From a virus, in IMG/VR virus record IMGVR_UViG_3300029309_000006, positions 31,753 through 95,752 of that record: a stretch of 64,000 nucleotides of DNA; one strand, 5' to 3'. Below are positions 1 through 9,412 of this stretch, piece after piece (positions within the stretch are counted from its first letter, which is position 1; each line of letters starts with the position of its first letter). Under the pieces are notes generated by a model. It made no database searches and was not told the origin of the DNA. It saw only the letters and a list, made by a program, of their open reading frames with translations. The position numbers and the translations under genes were made by a program.

Positions 1-1
1 A

Positions 2-355
2 ATTGGTGTTACTACTGGTGCTACTGCTGTTGGAGTAGATTCAAGTGGTTTTATTAGAAAGTTATCATCATCAAAAAGATATAAAAAAGATATTGAGTCA
101 ATTGATATAGGTTTAGATTTTATAAATTCTTTAAGTCCAGTTAAGTTTAAAATGAAAGAAGATGATGTTGAAAGTGTTGGATTAATTGCTGAAGATATGA
201 TTGACAATAGGTTTGTTACATATTCACAAATTGATATGAAAGATGAATCTAAAGGTTTGCAAGTCGAGGGGGTTAATTATCAAGCACTAATAGCACCATT
301 AATTAAATCAATCCAAGAACTAAAAGCAGAAATAGAATTATTGAAAAGTAAATAA
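2..355 (+). CDS. Tail fibre C-terminus with S74 chaperone domain (5' truncated by window)
   Basis: The open frame enters at the left edge and ends at 355. It encodes the last ~117 residues of a receptor-binding fibre. The segment SSSKRYKKDI matches the start of the Peptidase_S74 intramolecular chaperone, where a Ser-containing motif is the self-cleavage site. The rest has the usual 'GLIAEDM' and 'VNYQALIAPLIKSIQEL' pattern and ends in a coiled coil. In this family the chaperone drives trimerisation of the fibre and is then released. The stop abuts the next fibre gene (TAAATGG). The frame also matches that of the fibre gene leaving the right edge, so the two may be one gene if the sequence is circular. 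Confidence 0.85.
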   Translation: MGVTTGATAVGVDSSGFIRKLSSSKRYKKDIESIDIGLDFINSLSPVKFKMKEDDVESVGLIAEDMIDNRFVTYSQIDMKDESKGLQVEGVNYQALIAPLIKSIQELKAEIELLKSK

Positions 356-2770
356 ATGGCAAATTTATCTAATATTAATGATTTATTTGAGGTTGAAAGT
401 ACTGGTGCTATTAAATTCAGTAATCAATCAGGTACTTCTGGGCAAGTATTAAAATCAAATGGTAATGCAGCTCCAACGTGGGTAAATGCTTCAACTGTTA
501 TAGGTGGACCATATTTACCTTTAACAGGTGGTACGCTTACAGGTAATTTAGCAATAAACGGTTCTAATAGTTTAACAGTTGGTGGAGCTTTATCAGGAAG
601 CACTGCAACCTTTTCAGGTAACGTAGGAATTGGAGTTGCTGCTCATGGTACCGCTTCTTTAAATATTACAAACGCCAATCAACATATACGATTAAATAAT
701 GGCTCAGAACTTGGAGTTATATCTCTTTTATCAACTGGTGAATTAGATATTTGGGGACATGGCACTAATGAAACAATTAATTTTAGAACTGGAACTGGAA
801 GTGGTACTGTTGCTTTAGATATAACTGGAGTTAACTCAACTTTTGCAGGAAACGTAGGAATAGGTCGTTCTCCAGTGGCTTATGGTTCTTTTAAGGTTTT
901 AAATTTAGCAGGTTCTTCAGGTGCAATACAAAAATTAATACACACAGGAAATACTGTTGAATTACAATCTTTTGCATCAGCTTCAGTTGGCGCTATTGGT
1001 ACAGCGACAAATCATTCTTTATTGTTAACAACAGGTGACGTAACTGCTTTAACCATAGATACACATCAACAGATTTCATTAAACGGAGTAGGTGGAAGTG
1101 ATGGATTCACTGTGCCTTTTTACAATGACCCAGGCTACAGTAATATGACAGCAGGTGGGTTTGGCATATTGTTTAGAAATAATTATGATTCTTATGTAAC
1201 CAATAATGCTTATTATGTTGCCGATCCTGGTGGACAATGGAGATCAAAATACACCACTAGAGCTGCAAGTGTTTTATCAATGCTAGATGGTAAATTTGGC
1301 TTTTCTACCGCAGCTGCAAATACAACTTCTCCTTATGGGCTTGCTTTTAGTGAGGTCATGACTATTTTACAAAACGGAAACGTAGGAATTGGAACTACTA
1401 ACCCTATATTATATAGTAGTGGGTGGGGAAAAGCTTTGGGAATAAAAGCAGCAAGCGGATATGCCGTAATACAAGTTGCTGGTAGTAATGGAAATGGAGG
1501 AGAGGTAGACTTAGGAGATGCTTCTATACGTCACGCTGCTATTGCTTCTTTAACTGGCTCTAAATTGGCATTTTATACTAACGGTTCAAATTCTGGGTCT
1601 ACTGTCTTACAAAGAATGACTATTGACGGTTCTGGAAAAGTAGGAATCGGAACGGCTTCGCCTGTGGCTAAATTTCATGTATCAGGTGATACTGGCGGTA
1701 CTGATTCAATAGCAAGATTTCAAAACACAAATTCAGCTAAAGTTACAAAAATACAATTATTAGATAGTTCAGGTACTGTAGGAGATGCTCTTATAGCGTA
1801 CGATCATTCAAATGCAAGTTCAGGTTTACATTATTTAGGAATGGGTGTTAATAATATCACAACTTTAGTTATAAACAATAATGACAATGTAGGAATCGGG
1901 ACGACTTCACCTAATAAAAAATTAACAGTATATGGCGGTAATGATAATGGTATATGGATAGATAGTCAAGGTGCTCAATATACTTCATTAGCTTTTGGTA
2001 ACAATGGAACTGAAAAAGCTAATATAGCGTGGGATAATACCAATGGATATACTAATATAAGCACTTATTCAAATGGTCATTTAGCTATGTCTACAGGTGG
2101 TTCAATAAATGCATTTCTTAACTCTAGTGGTAATTTTGGAATAGGGCTTACAATTCCTAGTGCTAAATTACATGTTCAAGGAAAAGTAAAAATTAATAGT
2201 GCTACAGCACCTGCAGGTAATGCAGAATTAAACATAGGCTACGTAGGTGGCGGAGAAACTAGGTCAATAGATATACATGGTGGCTGGACTGGAAATGAAA
2301 GTAAATCAATAACTTTTACACACGGTACTTCGCTTGCTGACATAGTTGGTCAAATTAATGTTCAACATACTAGTCCAGGTTCTAGAATAAGATGGGGAAA
2401 ATTATTCCATAGTGGTAATTCTAGCACTTATACAATGACATTGACATCAACATCAACAACAACAGCAGATCTAACTGTCGCGGGCAATATAACTGCTTCA
2501 GCCGATGTAGTAGCTTATTCTGATAAACGATTAAAATCAAATATAAAAACACTTGACGGGTCAAAAGTATTAAAAATGCGTGGTGTGTCATTTGATAAAG
2601 AAGGCCAAAAAGGTAGTGGGGTTATAGCTCAAGAGTTAGAAAAAATTGCACCTGAGTTAGTAAATAATGATAATGAATATAAAGGAGTTGCATATGGTAA
2701 TTTAACTGGTTATCTTATTGAAGCTATAAAAGAATTAGAAGCTAGAGTAAAAGAATTAGAAAACAAATAA
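356..2770 (+). CDS. Tail fibre/receptor-binding protein with S74 self-cleaving chaperone
   Basis: The 804-residue protein starts MANLSNINDLF, a presumed virion-attachment end also seen on the fibre at 63561. The body is Gly/Ser/Thr/Asn-rich with spaced GNVGIGTTSP-type turns, typical of trimeric beta-rich phage fibres. The C-terminus from about residue 722 (SDKRLKSNIK) is a Peptidase_S74 domain; the Ser722-Asp and Lys residues are those used for autocleavage in the family. It ends in a short coiled coil (EAIKELEARVKELE). The gene is one of a tandem set with those at 2 and 2772, which suggests several alternative or stacked fibres. The host receptor cannot be told from sequence. Confidence 0.9.
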   Translation: MANLSNINDLFEVESTGAIKFSNQSGTSGQVLKSNGNAAPTWVNASTVIGGPYLPLTGGTLTGNLAINGSNSLTVGGALSGSTATFSGNVGIGVAAHGTASLNITNANQHIRLNNGSELGVISLLSTGELDIWGHGTNETINFRTGTGSGTVALDITGVNSTFAGNVGIGRSPVAYGSFKVLNLAGSSGAIQKLIHTGNTVELQSFASASVGAIGTATNHSLLLTTGDVTALTIDTHQQISLNGVGGSDGFTVPFYNDPGYSNMTAGGFGILFRNNYDSYVTNNAYYVADPGGQWRSKYTTRAASVLSMLDGKFGFSTAAANTTSPYGLAFSEVMTILQNGNVGIGTTNPILYSSGWGKALGIKAASGYAVIQVAGSNGNGGEVDLGDASIRHAAIASLTGSKLAFYTNGSNSGSTVLQRMTIDGSGKVGIGTASPVAKFHVSGDTGGTDSIARFQNTNSAKVTKIQLLDSSGTVGDALIAYDHSNASSGLHYLGMGVNNITTLVINNNDNVGIGTTSPNKKLTVYGGNDNGIWIDSQGAQYTSLAFGNNGTEKANIAWDNTNGYTNISTYSNGHLAMSTGGSINAFLNSSGNFGIGLTIPSAKLHVQGKVKINSATAPAGNAELNIGYVGGGETRSIDIHGGWTGNESKSITFTHGTSLADIVGQINVQHTSPGSRIRWGKLFHSGNSSTYTMTLTSTSTTTADLTVAGNITASADVVAYSDKRLKSNIKTLDGSKVLKMRGVSFDKEGQKGSGVIAQELEKIAPELVNNDNEYKGVAYGNLTGYLIEAIKELEARVKELENK

Positions 2771-2771
2771 T

Positions 2772-5096
2772 ATGGCATTATTACATGAAATAAATAACGG
2801 ATCAGAAAGATTTTCAGTAGACGAAGTAGGAGCAGTAAAAATAAACAATGCTTTTACTTTACCCACTGTAGCAGGTGTAAATGGTTATGTGTTAACATCA
2901 AATGGTTCTGGTGCTTCTGCTTGGCAAGCATCTACAGGAGGAGTTGGTGGCGCTGGTACTGGTCAAAAAGTAGCAAAGTTTGCTGGAACAGGTACTTCAT
3001 CTACTCTAGGAGATGGCCCAATAACTTTTTCAACTAATGATTCAGCTTTTGCAGGTGCAATAGCAACATCTGGTAATATAACAGCTACTGCATCGAACGC
3101 TACAATTTCAGCTGCTGAAAGCGGTGGTGCTACAACAAAAATAATGGGTGCTAGTGTGGGTAGAGTTGGTACATCTAGTAATCATAACCTTGAAATTTTA
3201 TCAAATAACACAGCAGCAATAACCATAGACACTTCACAAAACGCAACTTTTGCAGGGAATATTTCAACAACAGGTGATATAAATATTAACGGGGGAACGA
3301 GTTACAATGATAAAAGTAATCTTTATCTGTCTAATGGTAGGACTTTAATACAATCTGATATTGTAAATGCAACCGCTAACGGTGACACAAGTTTAGATTT
3401 TCAAACAAGAAGCGCAGGTTCATTAGCTTCAGCTATGTTTATTGATGAATTTAGAAAAATAGGAATCGGAACTACTTCGCCTGATTGGGCTTTAGATATT
3501 GAAGCTGTAAGCACTGGAGTTCAATTGCAAATAGGTAGAACTACTACTAGTGCAGGCTCTACTTGGATGGGTTCTGATTCAAATGGCTTTCATTTAGGCG
3601 TTGGGGCGTATGGTGGTGGAAACTCTGTTTCTGATCCTAATGGTTTTACTGTAGATACTTCTGGAAACGTTGGAATTAAAACAACTCCTAGTACTAGGCT
3701 ACATGTGTCTGGAAGTTTTGATCCTGATGATGCACTGGGATATGCTTTAATCGAAAACACTAGTACAGCTGGCGCATCTGCTGAAAACTCAGCTATTAAT
3801 GTTAAAAATTATCGTGGCACTTCTCAATTTATGCAGTGGGAAGGAAATGGATTAAGGATTGGTAGTAGAATTTTAACTAATAGCGGCGTAGGTGATGTTT
3901 ATTTTACAGCTGGAGCAGATAGTGTTAAAATGGTTGTAAAAGCTGGCGGAAACGTAGGAATCGGAACCACAAACCCTAATTTTAAACTTCACTTAGCAAG
4001 TACTGGTGCTGATACTCTTTTACGACTTGAAAATACTACTACTAATAGATACCCTAATCTAAGATTCACAGCGGCAGGTGCAGAATATGACATAGGTGTT
4101 GGAGGTACTGGAACAGCAACAGGGTATGTACATAATTTTTATATTTACGACATAACTAATTCTGCGCCTCGTATTACTTTAACTCAAGCAGGAAACGTAG
4201 GAATAGGAACAACTGTGCCTAACGCTAGGTTAGAAGTTTTAACCTCTACTGCAGGGTTTAGCAGTATTATTAGAAACACAAACGCAAATAATGACTCTAA
4301 TGGGTTATTAGTTAAAGCTGGTACTCAAGGTACTGAATATGCTCTTAAAGTTAGTAACACTAATGATACTCAAAACTTTATGTCTATAAAAGGAAGTGGA
4401 AACGTAGGAATTGGAACAACTTCACCTTCTTCTACTTTTCAAATTGGTGGTGGAACTGCTAATGTTTTACAAAAAATACATGGTAGTGGAACAGCTGGTA
4501 TTCAAATATTTACAAATTCACCCTCTACTGGTACTAAAATAGCCTCTTTAGAACAATATTTTTCAAACGAAGGGTTTTTAGGGTTGTATTATAATGGTAG
4601 TCAAACAGTTAGATTTAGAGCAAATGGCAAATCTTTTATTAATGGAGGGTTTGTAGGAATCGGAACAACAAATCCTTATTATGAGTTAGAAGTTCAAGGG
4701 CAAGGATATTTTAGCTCACATTTATATGCACACTGTTTAGGTGTTGGAGCAGCTACACCAAATTCTTTAGGAGTTATCAGAGCAGCTGGAGATGTTATTG
4801 CATATTATTCATCAGACAAAAGGTTAAAAGATAATATTGTAAAAATAGAAAAGCCTTTAGAAAAGCTTGATAAAATTAACGGATATGAGTTTGATTGGAA
4901 TAACAAACAAGAGCTTTATAAAGGACATGACATAGGAGTTGTTGCTCAAGAAGTAGAACAAGTATATCCAGAACTAGTAGAGACTCGCAAAAGTGGATAT
5001 AAAGCTGTTAAATATGAAAAATTAGTACCTTTACTTGTAGAAAGTATAAAAGAATTAAAAACTGAAATAGAACAACTTAAAAAACAAATTAAATAA
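2772..5096 (+). CDS. Second tail fibre with S74 self-cleaving chaperone
   Basis: The 774-residue fibre has the same design as its upstream neighbour: a beta-rich body carrying at least five GNVGIGTT-type repeats and a C-terminal Peptidase_S74 domain starting near Ser681 (SSDKRLKDNI). A coiled coil follows (VESIKELKTEIEQLKKQ). The N-terminus (MALLHEINNGSERFSVDE) differs from MANLSNIN but has similar length and spacing. It starts one base after the previous stop and its own stop overlaps the next start (TAATG). The GNVGIGT-coding DNA is nearly identical between copies and between the two genes, so recombination between fibres is easy. Confidence 0.9.
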   Translation: MALLHEINNGSERFSVDEVGAVKINNAFTLPTVAGVNGYVLTSNGSGASAWQASTGGVGGAGTGQKVAKFAGTGTSSTLGDGPITFSTNDSAFAGAIATSGNITATASNATISAAESGGATTKIMGASVGRVGTSSNHNLEILSNNTAAITIDTSQNATFAGNISTTGDININGGTSYNDKSNLYLSNGRTLIQSDIVNATANGDTSLDFQTRSAGSLASAMFIDEFRKIGIGTTSPDWALDIEAVSTGVQLQIGRTTTSAGSTWMGSDSNGFHLGVGAYGGGNSVSDPNGFTVDTSGNVGIKTTPSTRLHVSGSFDPDDALGYALIENTSTAGASAENSAINVKNYRGTSQFMQWEGNGLRIGSRILTNSGVGDVYFTAGADSVKMVVKAGGNVGIGTTNPNFKLHLASTGADTLLRLENTTTNRYPNLRFTAAGAEYDIGVGGTGTATGYVHNFYIYDITNSAPRITLTQAGNVGIGTTVPNARLEVLTSTAGFSSIIRNTNANNDSNGLLVKAGTQGTEYALKVSNTNDTQNFMSIKGSGNVGIGTTSPSSTFQIGGGTANVLQKIHGSGTAGIQIFTNSPSTGTKIASLEQYFSNEGFLGLYYNGSQTVRFRANGKSFINGGFVGIGTTNPYYELEVQGQGYFSSHLYAHCLGVGAATPNSLGVIRAAGDVIAYYSSDKRLKDNIVKIEKPLEKLDKINGYEFDWNNKQELYKGHDIGVVAQEVEQVYPELVETRKSGYKAVKYEKLVPLLVESIKELKTEIEQLKKQIK

Positions 5097-5581
5097 TGGC
5101 ATTACCAAGTTCAGGACAAATAAGTGCAAGTCAAATAAACGCAGAGGTACCGGGTAGATCAGCTACAGCTCAAGCTCCTTTGTCTGGAACTAGCTCTACT
5201 CCACAAGCAGGGTCATTAGTAAAGTTATACGCTACAGCTTCACCACCTGTAAATCAATCAGCTCCACACGCGTATTCTGAGTTTTATGGAAGAAGCTTTG
5301 TGTCTTTAACAAGTTTTTTAGTTGGAGCGGGTATAGTAGAAAGTGGTAATACTGCGTGTAGTACACTAGGTTCTTCTTTTACATATTATCATGACGGAAG
5401 TGGAACTTATCCTGCTGTAGGAGATAAAGTGTATACTAATTCTAGTGGAACAACTCCGGCATCAGGAGGCACAGGAACAAACTATGCTGTATTTGCAGCT
5501 GGACCACCAGCACCACCAGTTAGATATTTTAGACTAACAGGAAGTACAGGAACTGTACAAGCAACAAGTACATGTCCTTAA
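5096..5581 (+). CDS. Putative fibre/baseplate-associated protein with Cys-bordered C-terminal domain
   Basis: The 161-residue protein has an N-terminus (ALPSSGQISASQINAE) of a type common in marine phage structural proteins. The second half, from about residue 85, contains an early Cys, a FTYYHDGSGTYPAVGDKVYT block and ends VRYFRLTGSTGTV followed by Cys-Pro. The same arrangement closes the 1341-residue protein at 26612, so this half is a shared domain of unknown function. Its place directly after the fibres suggests a role in the adsorption apparatus. No enzyme motif is seen. Confidence 0.6.
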   Translation: MALPSSGQISASQINAEVPGRSATAQAPLSGTSSTPQAGSLVKLYATASPPVNQSAPHAYSEFYGRSFVSLTSFLVGAGIVESGNTACSTLGSSFTYYHDGSGTYPAVGDKVYTNSSGTTPASGGTGTNYAVFAAGPPAPPVRYFRLTGSTGTVQATSTCP

Positions 5582-5604
5582 TTAATAAATTAAAACAATA
5601 AAAA

Positions 5605-5961
5605 ATGGCAATAACTTATAAATGGATAATTAACCAAATGAACGCACATATCCAAGCCGAAGGCGAAGATAATGTAATATATACAGTACACTGGACTTAT
5701 TTAGGTTCTGAAGAACACGAAGGTAAAACATACAGCGCTTCACAAATAGGTGCGCAAGGTTTTACTTATGTAGCTGGAGAACCTTTTGTACCATATGCTG
5801 ATACAGAAGATTTTGAAAAAGTAGTAATAGGATGGCTTGAAGATGTTTTAGATGTACCAGCAATGGCTAAGTCTCTAGAAGATAATATTAAACTACAAAT
5901 TACACCTGTAAATGAAGATTTATACTTTACATGGCAAAATCCAACACCACCAGCAGAATAG
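5605..5961 (+). CDS. Conserved phage protein, unknown function
   Basis: The 118-residue acidic protein begins MAITYKWIINQMNA and contains YTVHWTYLGSEE. Proteins with this opening are frequent next to fibre and structural genes in marine phages, but I know no function. It has no signal peptide or membrane segment. It follows an A-rich leader with no Shine-Dalgarno sequence. Confidence 0.6.
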   Translation: MAITYKWIINQMNAHIQAEGEDNVIYTVHWTYLGSEEHEGKTYSASQIGAQGFTYVAGEPFVPYADTEDFEKVVIGWLEDVLDVPAMAKSLEDNIKLQITPVNEDLYFTWQNPTPPAE

Positions 5962-6054
5962 TGTAAGTTTTTAAAAAAACAAGTGATACTATAATATAAC
6001 CTATATTGCTTTGCAATATAACCAAAATATGTTTAACCTTTAAAACCAATAAAA

Positions 6055-6363
6055 ATGACTTATTTTTATTATAAAACCAACACTTGGGGTAACTCCGACC
6101 AACAAGTGTCCGAAGATACCAGAAATACCTGGGAATTTTTTGCTAAAAAGAAAAACTGGAGAATTGTACAACTTCCTAATGGTTATTATCAAACAGAGTG
6201 TCAAAGCTTAACTGCTGATAACAAACCTAGTGGTGAATGGACTGATATTACTAGAAGAGAAACTATTGAAGCAGCCGAAGCTGCAATCGACGCTAGTATT
6301 GAACATTATCAAAAACGTTTAGAATACGCTAAAGGTCCTAAAGTTGTAAAAACATTTAAATAA
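6055..6363 (+). CDS. Hypothetical protein
   Basis: The 102-residue soluble protein contains several Tyr/Trp residues (TYFYYKTNTWG) and an alanine-rich helix (AAEAAIDASIEHYQKRLEYA). No family is recognised. The 93 bases upstream contain a weak A/T inverted repeat around 6002-6018 and the first real gap after the fibre block, so transcription of the chaperonin genes may start here. Confidence 0.5.
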   Translation: MTYFYYKTNTWGNSDQQVSEDTRNTWEFFAKKKNWRIVQLPNGYYQTECQSLTADNKPSGEWTDITRRETIEAAEAAIDASIEHYQKRLEYAKGPKVVKTFK

Positions 6364-6385
6364 TCAAATAAAATTAAATCAAATT

Positions 6386-7945
6386 ATGTCAAACGCGATT
6401 GTTAAAAATCTGAACTTTGGTTCGGATGCTAGAGACAAAGTGTTTGCCGGTATTACAAAACTTACACAAGCTGTTAGCTCCACATTAGGAGCTAGCGGTA
6501 AGTGTGTTATGCTTGAAAACAATACTGGTAAACCTATTATAACCAAAGATGGAGTTACTGTAGCTGAGTCAATAACGTTGTTAGATCCTGTAGAAAACAT
6601 GGGCGCAACGTTACTAAAAGAAGCAGCTAGCAAAACAGTAAAAGAAGCTGGAGATGGTACTACAACAGCAACAGTACTAGCTCATGCTATTTTAAAAGAA
6701 GCTTATAGTTTACATGTAGAAGAAGATGTAAGAACAATAAAAGAAGGTATAAAAAAAGCAACTAAAAACGTAATAAAATATTTAGAATCAATATCTATAC
6801 CTGTAGATGGTGATATGATAGATCAAGTTGCAACTATATCAACAAATAATGATGCTAAGCTTGGAAAAATAATAGCTGATGCTTTTAGAGCAGCTGGTAA
6901 TAACGGAGTCGTTATGTTAGAGCCAACTGACTTACCTCAAACCACGTATGAACTGATTGACGGAGTTCCTTATGAAAGAGGTTTAAAAAATATACATTTT
7001 GTAACTAATCAAGATAAAAAAACTTCTGAACTAGATAAACCTTTGGTTTTGTTAGTTGAATCAGAAGTTGAAAATGTAAGAAAAATACAAAGTGTTTTAG
7101 AGTATGCTATAAAGCATAATAGATCTTTGCTTATTATAGCAGATGTAGACAAACAAGTAATGTCTGCTTTAGCTATGAATAAAATAAAAGGTAATATAAA
7201 AGTAAATGTAATTGATGCACCTATTTATGGTGTAAGTAAAAAAGAAACATTAGATGATTTAGCTTTACTTACGGGTGCAACTATTATAAATGAGGATTTA
7301 GGAGACGATATAGATTTAATTGGGCCTGAACATTTAGGTGAGTGTTTAAAAAGTGTTACAGATCAAAACGAAACTATATTACAACTAGAAAAAACCTCAG
7401 ATGCTGTAAAAGAAGTAATCGCTGAGCTAGAAATAAAACTAACTAAAACTAAAGATCCTAATATGGTTATTAAGTTAGAAAAAAGATTAGCTAGGTTATC
7501 GGCAAAAGTAGCCATTGTTAAAGTTGGTGCAAATTCAGAAGTAGAATTAAAAGAAAAACAAGCTAGAGTTGAAGATGCTATATGCGCTACCAAAGCTGCT
7601 ATAAAACAAGGTATTGTTTCAGGCGGTGGTATTGCTCTTTTAAATGCAGTTGAAAATGTGTCAGCTTCTTCACCAGGAGAAGAAATATTATTAAGAGCTA
7701 TAGAAGCTCCATTTAATACTATTTTACAAAATGCAGGTATTCATGAATCAAGAGTTAATGCTGCAGCTGGAGAAGGATTAGACGTGGTTACAGGACAAAA
7801 TGTAAATATGATAGAGCAAGGTATTGTAGATCCTTTGCTTGTTACAAAAAGTGCTTTACAAAATGCTTCATCAGTAGCAACTACAATATTATCTACTGAT
7901 TGTGTTATTAACAATTTAAGAGTTGGTGATGAAAGCAATAGGTAA
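6386..7945 (+). CDS. groEL: Phage-encoded group I chaperonin (GroEL)
   Basis: The 519-residue protein matches Cpn60/GroEL across its length. The equatorial domain has the nucleotide-binding GDGTT motif (residues 89-93). The apical domain starts near VPYERGL and the second equatorial segment contains the catalytic-Asp region RVEDAICATKAA (about residue 396) and the glycine-rich SGGGIALL. ATP-driven folding in a ring with GroES is the family role. It is slightly shorter than bacterial GroEL (about 545) and lacks the GGM-rich tail. The groES gene overlaps its end, so the two are one translational unit. Likely clients are the capsid and large tail proteins. Confidence 0.95.
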   Translation: MSNAIVKNLNFGSDARDKVFAGITKLTQAVSSTLGASGKCVMLENNTGKPIITKDGVTVAESITLLDPVENMGATLLKEAASKTVKEAGDGTTTATVLAHAILKEAYSLHVEEDVRTIKEGIKKATKNVIKYLESISIPVDGDMIDQVATISTNNDAKLGKIIADAFRAAGNNGVVMLEPTDLPQTTYELIDGVPYERGLKNIHFVTNQDKKTSELDKPLVLLVESEVENVRKIQSVLEYAIKHNRSLLIIADVDKQVMSALAMNKIKGNIKVNVIDAPIYGVSKKETLDDLALLTGATIINEDLGDDIDLIGPEHLGECLKSVTDQNETILQLEKTSDAVKEVIAELEIKLTKTKDPNMVIKLEKRLARLSAKVAIVKVGANSEVELKEKQARVEDAICATKAAIKQGIVSGGGIALLNAVENVSASSPGEEILLRAIEAPFNTILQNAGIHESRVNAAAGEGLDVVTGQNVNMIEQGIVDPLLVTKSALQNASSVATTILSTDCVINNLRVGDESNR

Positions 7946-8189
7946 AAACTTAGTAGTTAGTTTAGTAAAACAAGGTATTGCTAAAACTAAAGGTGGTTTG
8001 TTATTAGGAGAAAAACAAAGAGAAGATACAAGATACACAGAAGGTGTTGTAGTGTCTGTAGGTAATGATGTTGTTGGAATAAAAGCAAACGATGTTATTT
8101 ATTTTGATAAAAATAATGCACACCAAATAGAAGTTAAAAAAGAAATATACACTGTTGTTAATATGAGTAGTGTAGTTATTGTGTTGTGA
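7929..8189 (+). CDS. groES: Phage-encoded co-chaperonin (GroES)
   Basis: The 86-residue protein (start ATG 7929; an in-frame TTG six bases earlier is less likely) has the GroES layout: an N-terminal strand, a mobile-loop-like segment GIAKTKGGLLLG, the GVVVSVG strand, and the closing KANDVIYFDK/KKEIYTVV strands. It would cap the phage GroEL ring. The start lies inside the groEL end, which indicates coupled translation. The next gene overlaps its stop by GTGA. Confidence 0.88.
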   Translation: MKAIGKNLVVSLVKQGIAKTKGGLLLGEKQREDTRYTEGVVVSVGNDVVGIKANDVIYFDKNNAHQIEVKKEIYTVVNMSSVVIVL

Positions 8190-8647
8190 GAATAGAGCCA
8201 AGTGACATTAGAAAGTTAAACTTATTAAAACATTATAGGGTTATACGAAAATGGGCTTGTAAAAATCACAACTTAAATGATGCAGATTTAGAACTACTTA
8301 TTTATTTAGACTGTATAGAATTATTTACTAAGCACGATTTTAAAATCGGTACTTATGCTTATAGCTGGGACAACAGGCGCTGGAACAGATTACTTAAAGA
8401 AGGTTGGATAACGGTTTGGAGAATTAGAAACAGGACAACCCAAAAGTATAATATCTATAAAGTTTCATTTAAGTGTAAACAGCTAATAAGTAGAATGTAC
8501 CGTATTATGCTTGGTAAAGAAGATATACCTACAAGCACTCATAGAAATAAAATAATGAAAGGTAAAACTTATATGGACAAGGTTTTGCAAACATCGATTA
8601 AACATGCTAACAAAGATAAAAACAATAATTATGGCAAAAAAATCTAA
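8186..8647 (+). CDS. Hypothetical basic protein, possible winged-helix fold
   Basis: The 153-residue basic protein starts at a GTG overlapping the groES stop (GTGA). The middle (AYSWDNRRWNRLLKEGWI...IYKVSFKCKQLISRMY) reads like a winged helix-turn-helix of the MarR type seen in many marine phage genomes. This is pattern recognition rather than a firm assignment. It could be a DNA-binding or virion-associated protein. Confidence 0.5.
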   Translation: MRIEPSDIRKLNLLKHYRVIRKWACKNHNLNDADLELLIYLDCIELFTKHDFKIGTYAYSWDNRRWNRLLKEGWITVWRIRNRTTQKYNIYKVSFKCKQLISRMYRIMLGKEDIPTSTHRNKIMKGKTYMDKVLQTSIKHANKDKNNNYGKKI

Positions 8648-8735
8648 AAAAGAAGAAGTAAAAGAAGTTTCTTCTATCGACAAAAAAATAGCTAAACTAG
8701 AAGCAGTTATAAAAAAGCTAAAAGCTAAAAAATGA
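8631..8735 (+). CDS. Small Lys-rich protein (34 aa)
   Basis: The short frame begins MAKKSKKEEVKEVSS and is a charged helix or coiled coil. It overlaps the 3' end of the upstream gene and its own stop overlaps the next start (ATGA), the coupling used throughout this block, which supports it as real despite its size. Function unknown. Confidence 0.5.
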   Translation: MAKKSKKEEVKEVSSIDKKIAKLEAVIKKLKAKK

Positions 8736-9232
8736 GCGATAAACAAAAATTAAAAAAAATATCTGCTGAATTAAAAAAAGCTGTTAAAATGCACACTAGT
8801 CAGCACGAAAGACTAGATAAAATGGCAAAAGGGCCAAGTATGATGATACCTAATGTAGCTGGCAGTTTAAAAAACAATATGAAAGTTCAAGAAATAGGTA
8901 ATAATCTTTTTCAAGGTGAACAGCTTGCAGAGCAAATGCAACAACGTAGAACAGATGATCCTGTAATGCCTCCAACGCCAGATCAAATGGCGCCTTTGTA
9001 TATGGATAAAACTAAATACAAAGCTGTTAACGTTCAAGACTTACAAGATATGGGCGCGGTAAAGTCTGATAAAAAAGGCCAATATGTTGTAAACGAAAAT
9101 CCAAAATCAGTAAGAGATACTTTAAGATTTCCAAAAGGTACTAGGCATTATTCAGGTAAGAAATATGTAACAGGTCAGTTAATAGATGAATCTGATTTTG
9201 AAGATATTATAAAAAAAGTAAATAAATCATAA
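8732..9232 (+). CDS. Hypothetical protein of the small-basic-protein cluster
   Basis: The 166-residue hydrophilic protein has a Lys-rich helical start, a Met/Gln-rich centre (LAEQMQQRRTD) and a folded-looking C-terminal half (KGTRHYSGKKYVTGQLIDES). No known domain is recognised. It is translationally coupled to the genes on both sides and is probably virion-associated by context. Confidence 0.5.
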   Translation: MSDKQKLKKISAELKKAVKMHTSQHERLDKMAKGPSMMIPNVAGSLKNNMKVQEIGNNLFQGEQLAEQMQQRRTDDPVMPPTPDQMAPLYMDKTKYKAVNVQDLQDMGAVKSDKKGQYVVNENPKSVRDTLRFPKGTRHYSGKKYVTGQLIDESDFEDIIKKVNKS

Positions 9233-9235
9233 ATT

Positions 9236-9400
9236 ATGGCAAAAAATCCAGGACAAACAGGAGCTGATGCAGTATGGGGTGGACCTCATACACCATCAAA
9301 TTTAAAAAAAGGTAATCCAAGATATGGTATGGATCCTATGCAGGTGTTAAAAGCTGATACACCTTATAAGGCTGGACCTATAACACAGCTGGCTAAGTAA
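9236..9400 (+). CDS. Small Gly/Pro-rich protein (54 aa)
   Basis: The frame begins MAKNPGQTGADAVWGG and ends TPYKAGPITQLAK. It lies three bases after the previous stop, fills the gap up to the endolysin gene, and has the composition of its neighbours. No family is recognised. Confidence 0.5.
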   Translation: MAKNPGQTGADAVWGGPHTPSNLKKGNPRYGMDPMQVLKADTPYKAGPITQLAK

Positions 9401-9412
9401 AAACTCACTATA

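Noticed and set aside
6001-6020. TATATTG/CAATATA hairpin before the 6055 gene as a terminator
   Set aside because: The stem is almost all A/T and has no U tract after it; too weak to call.
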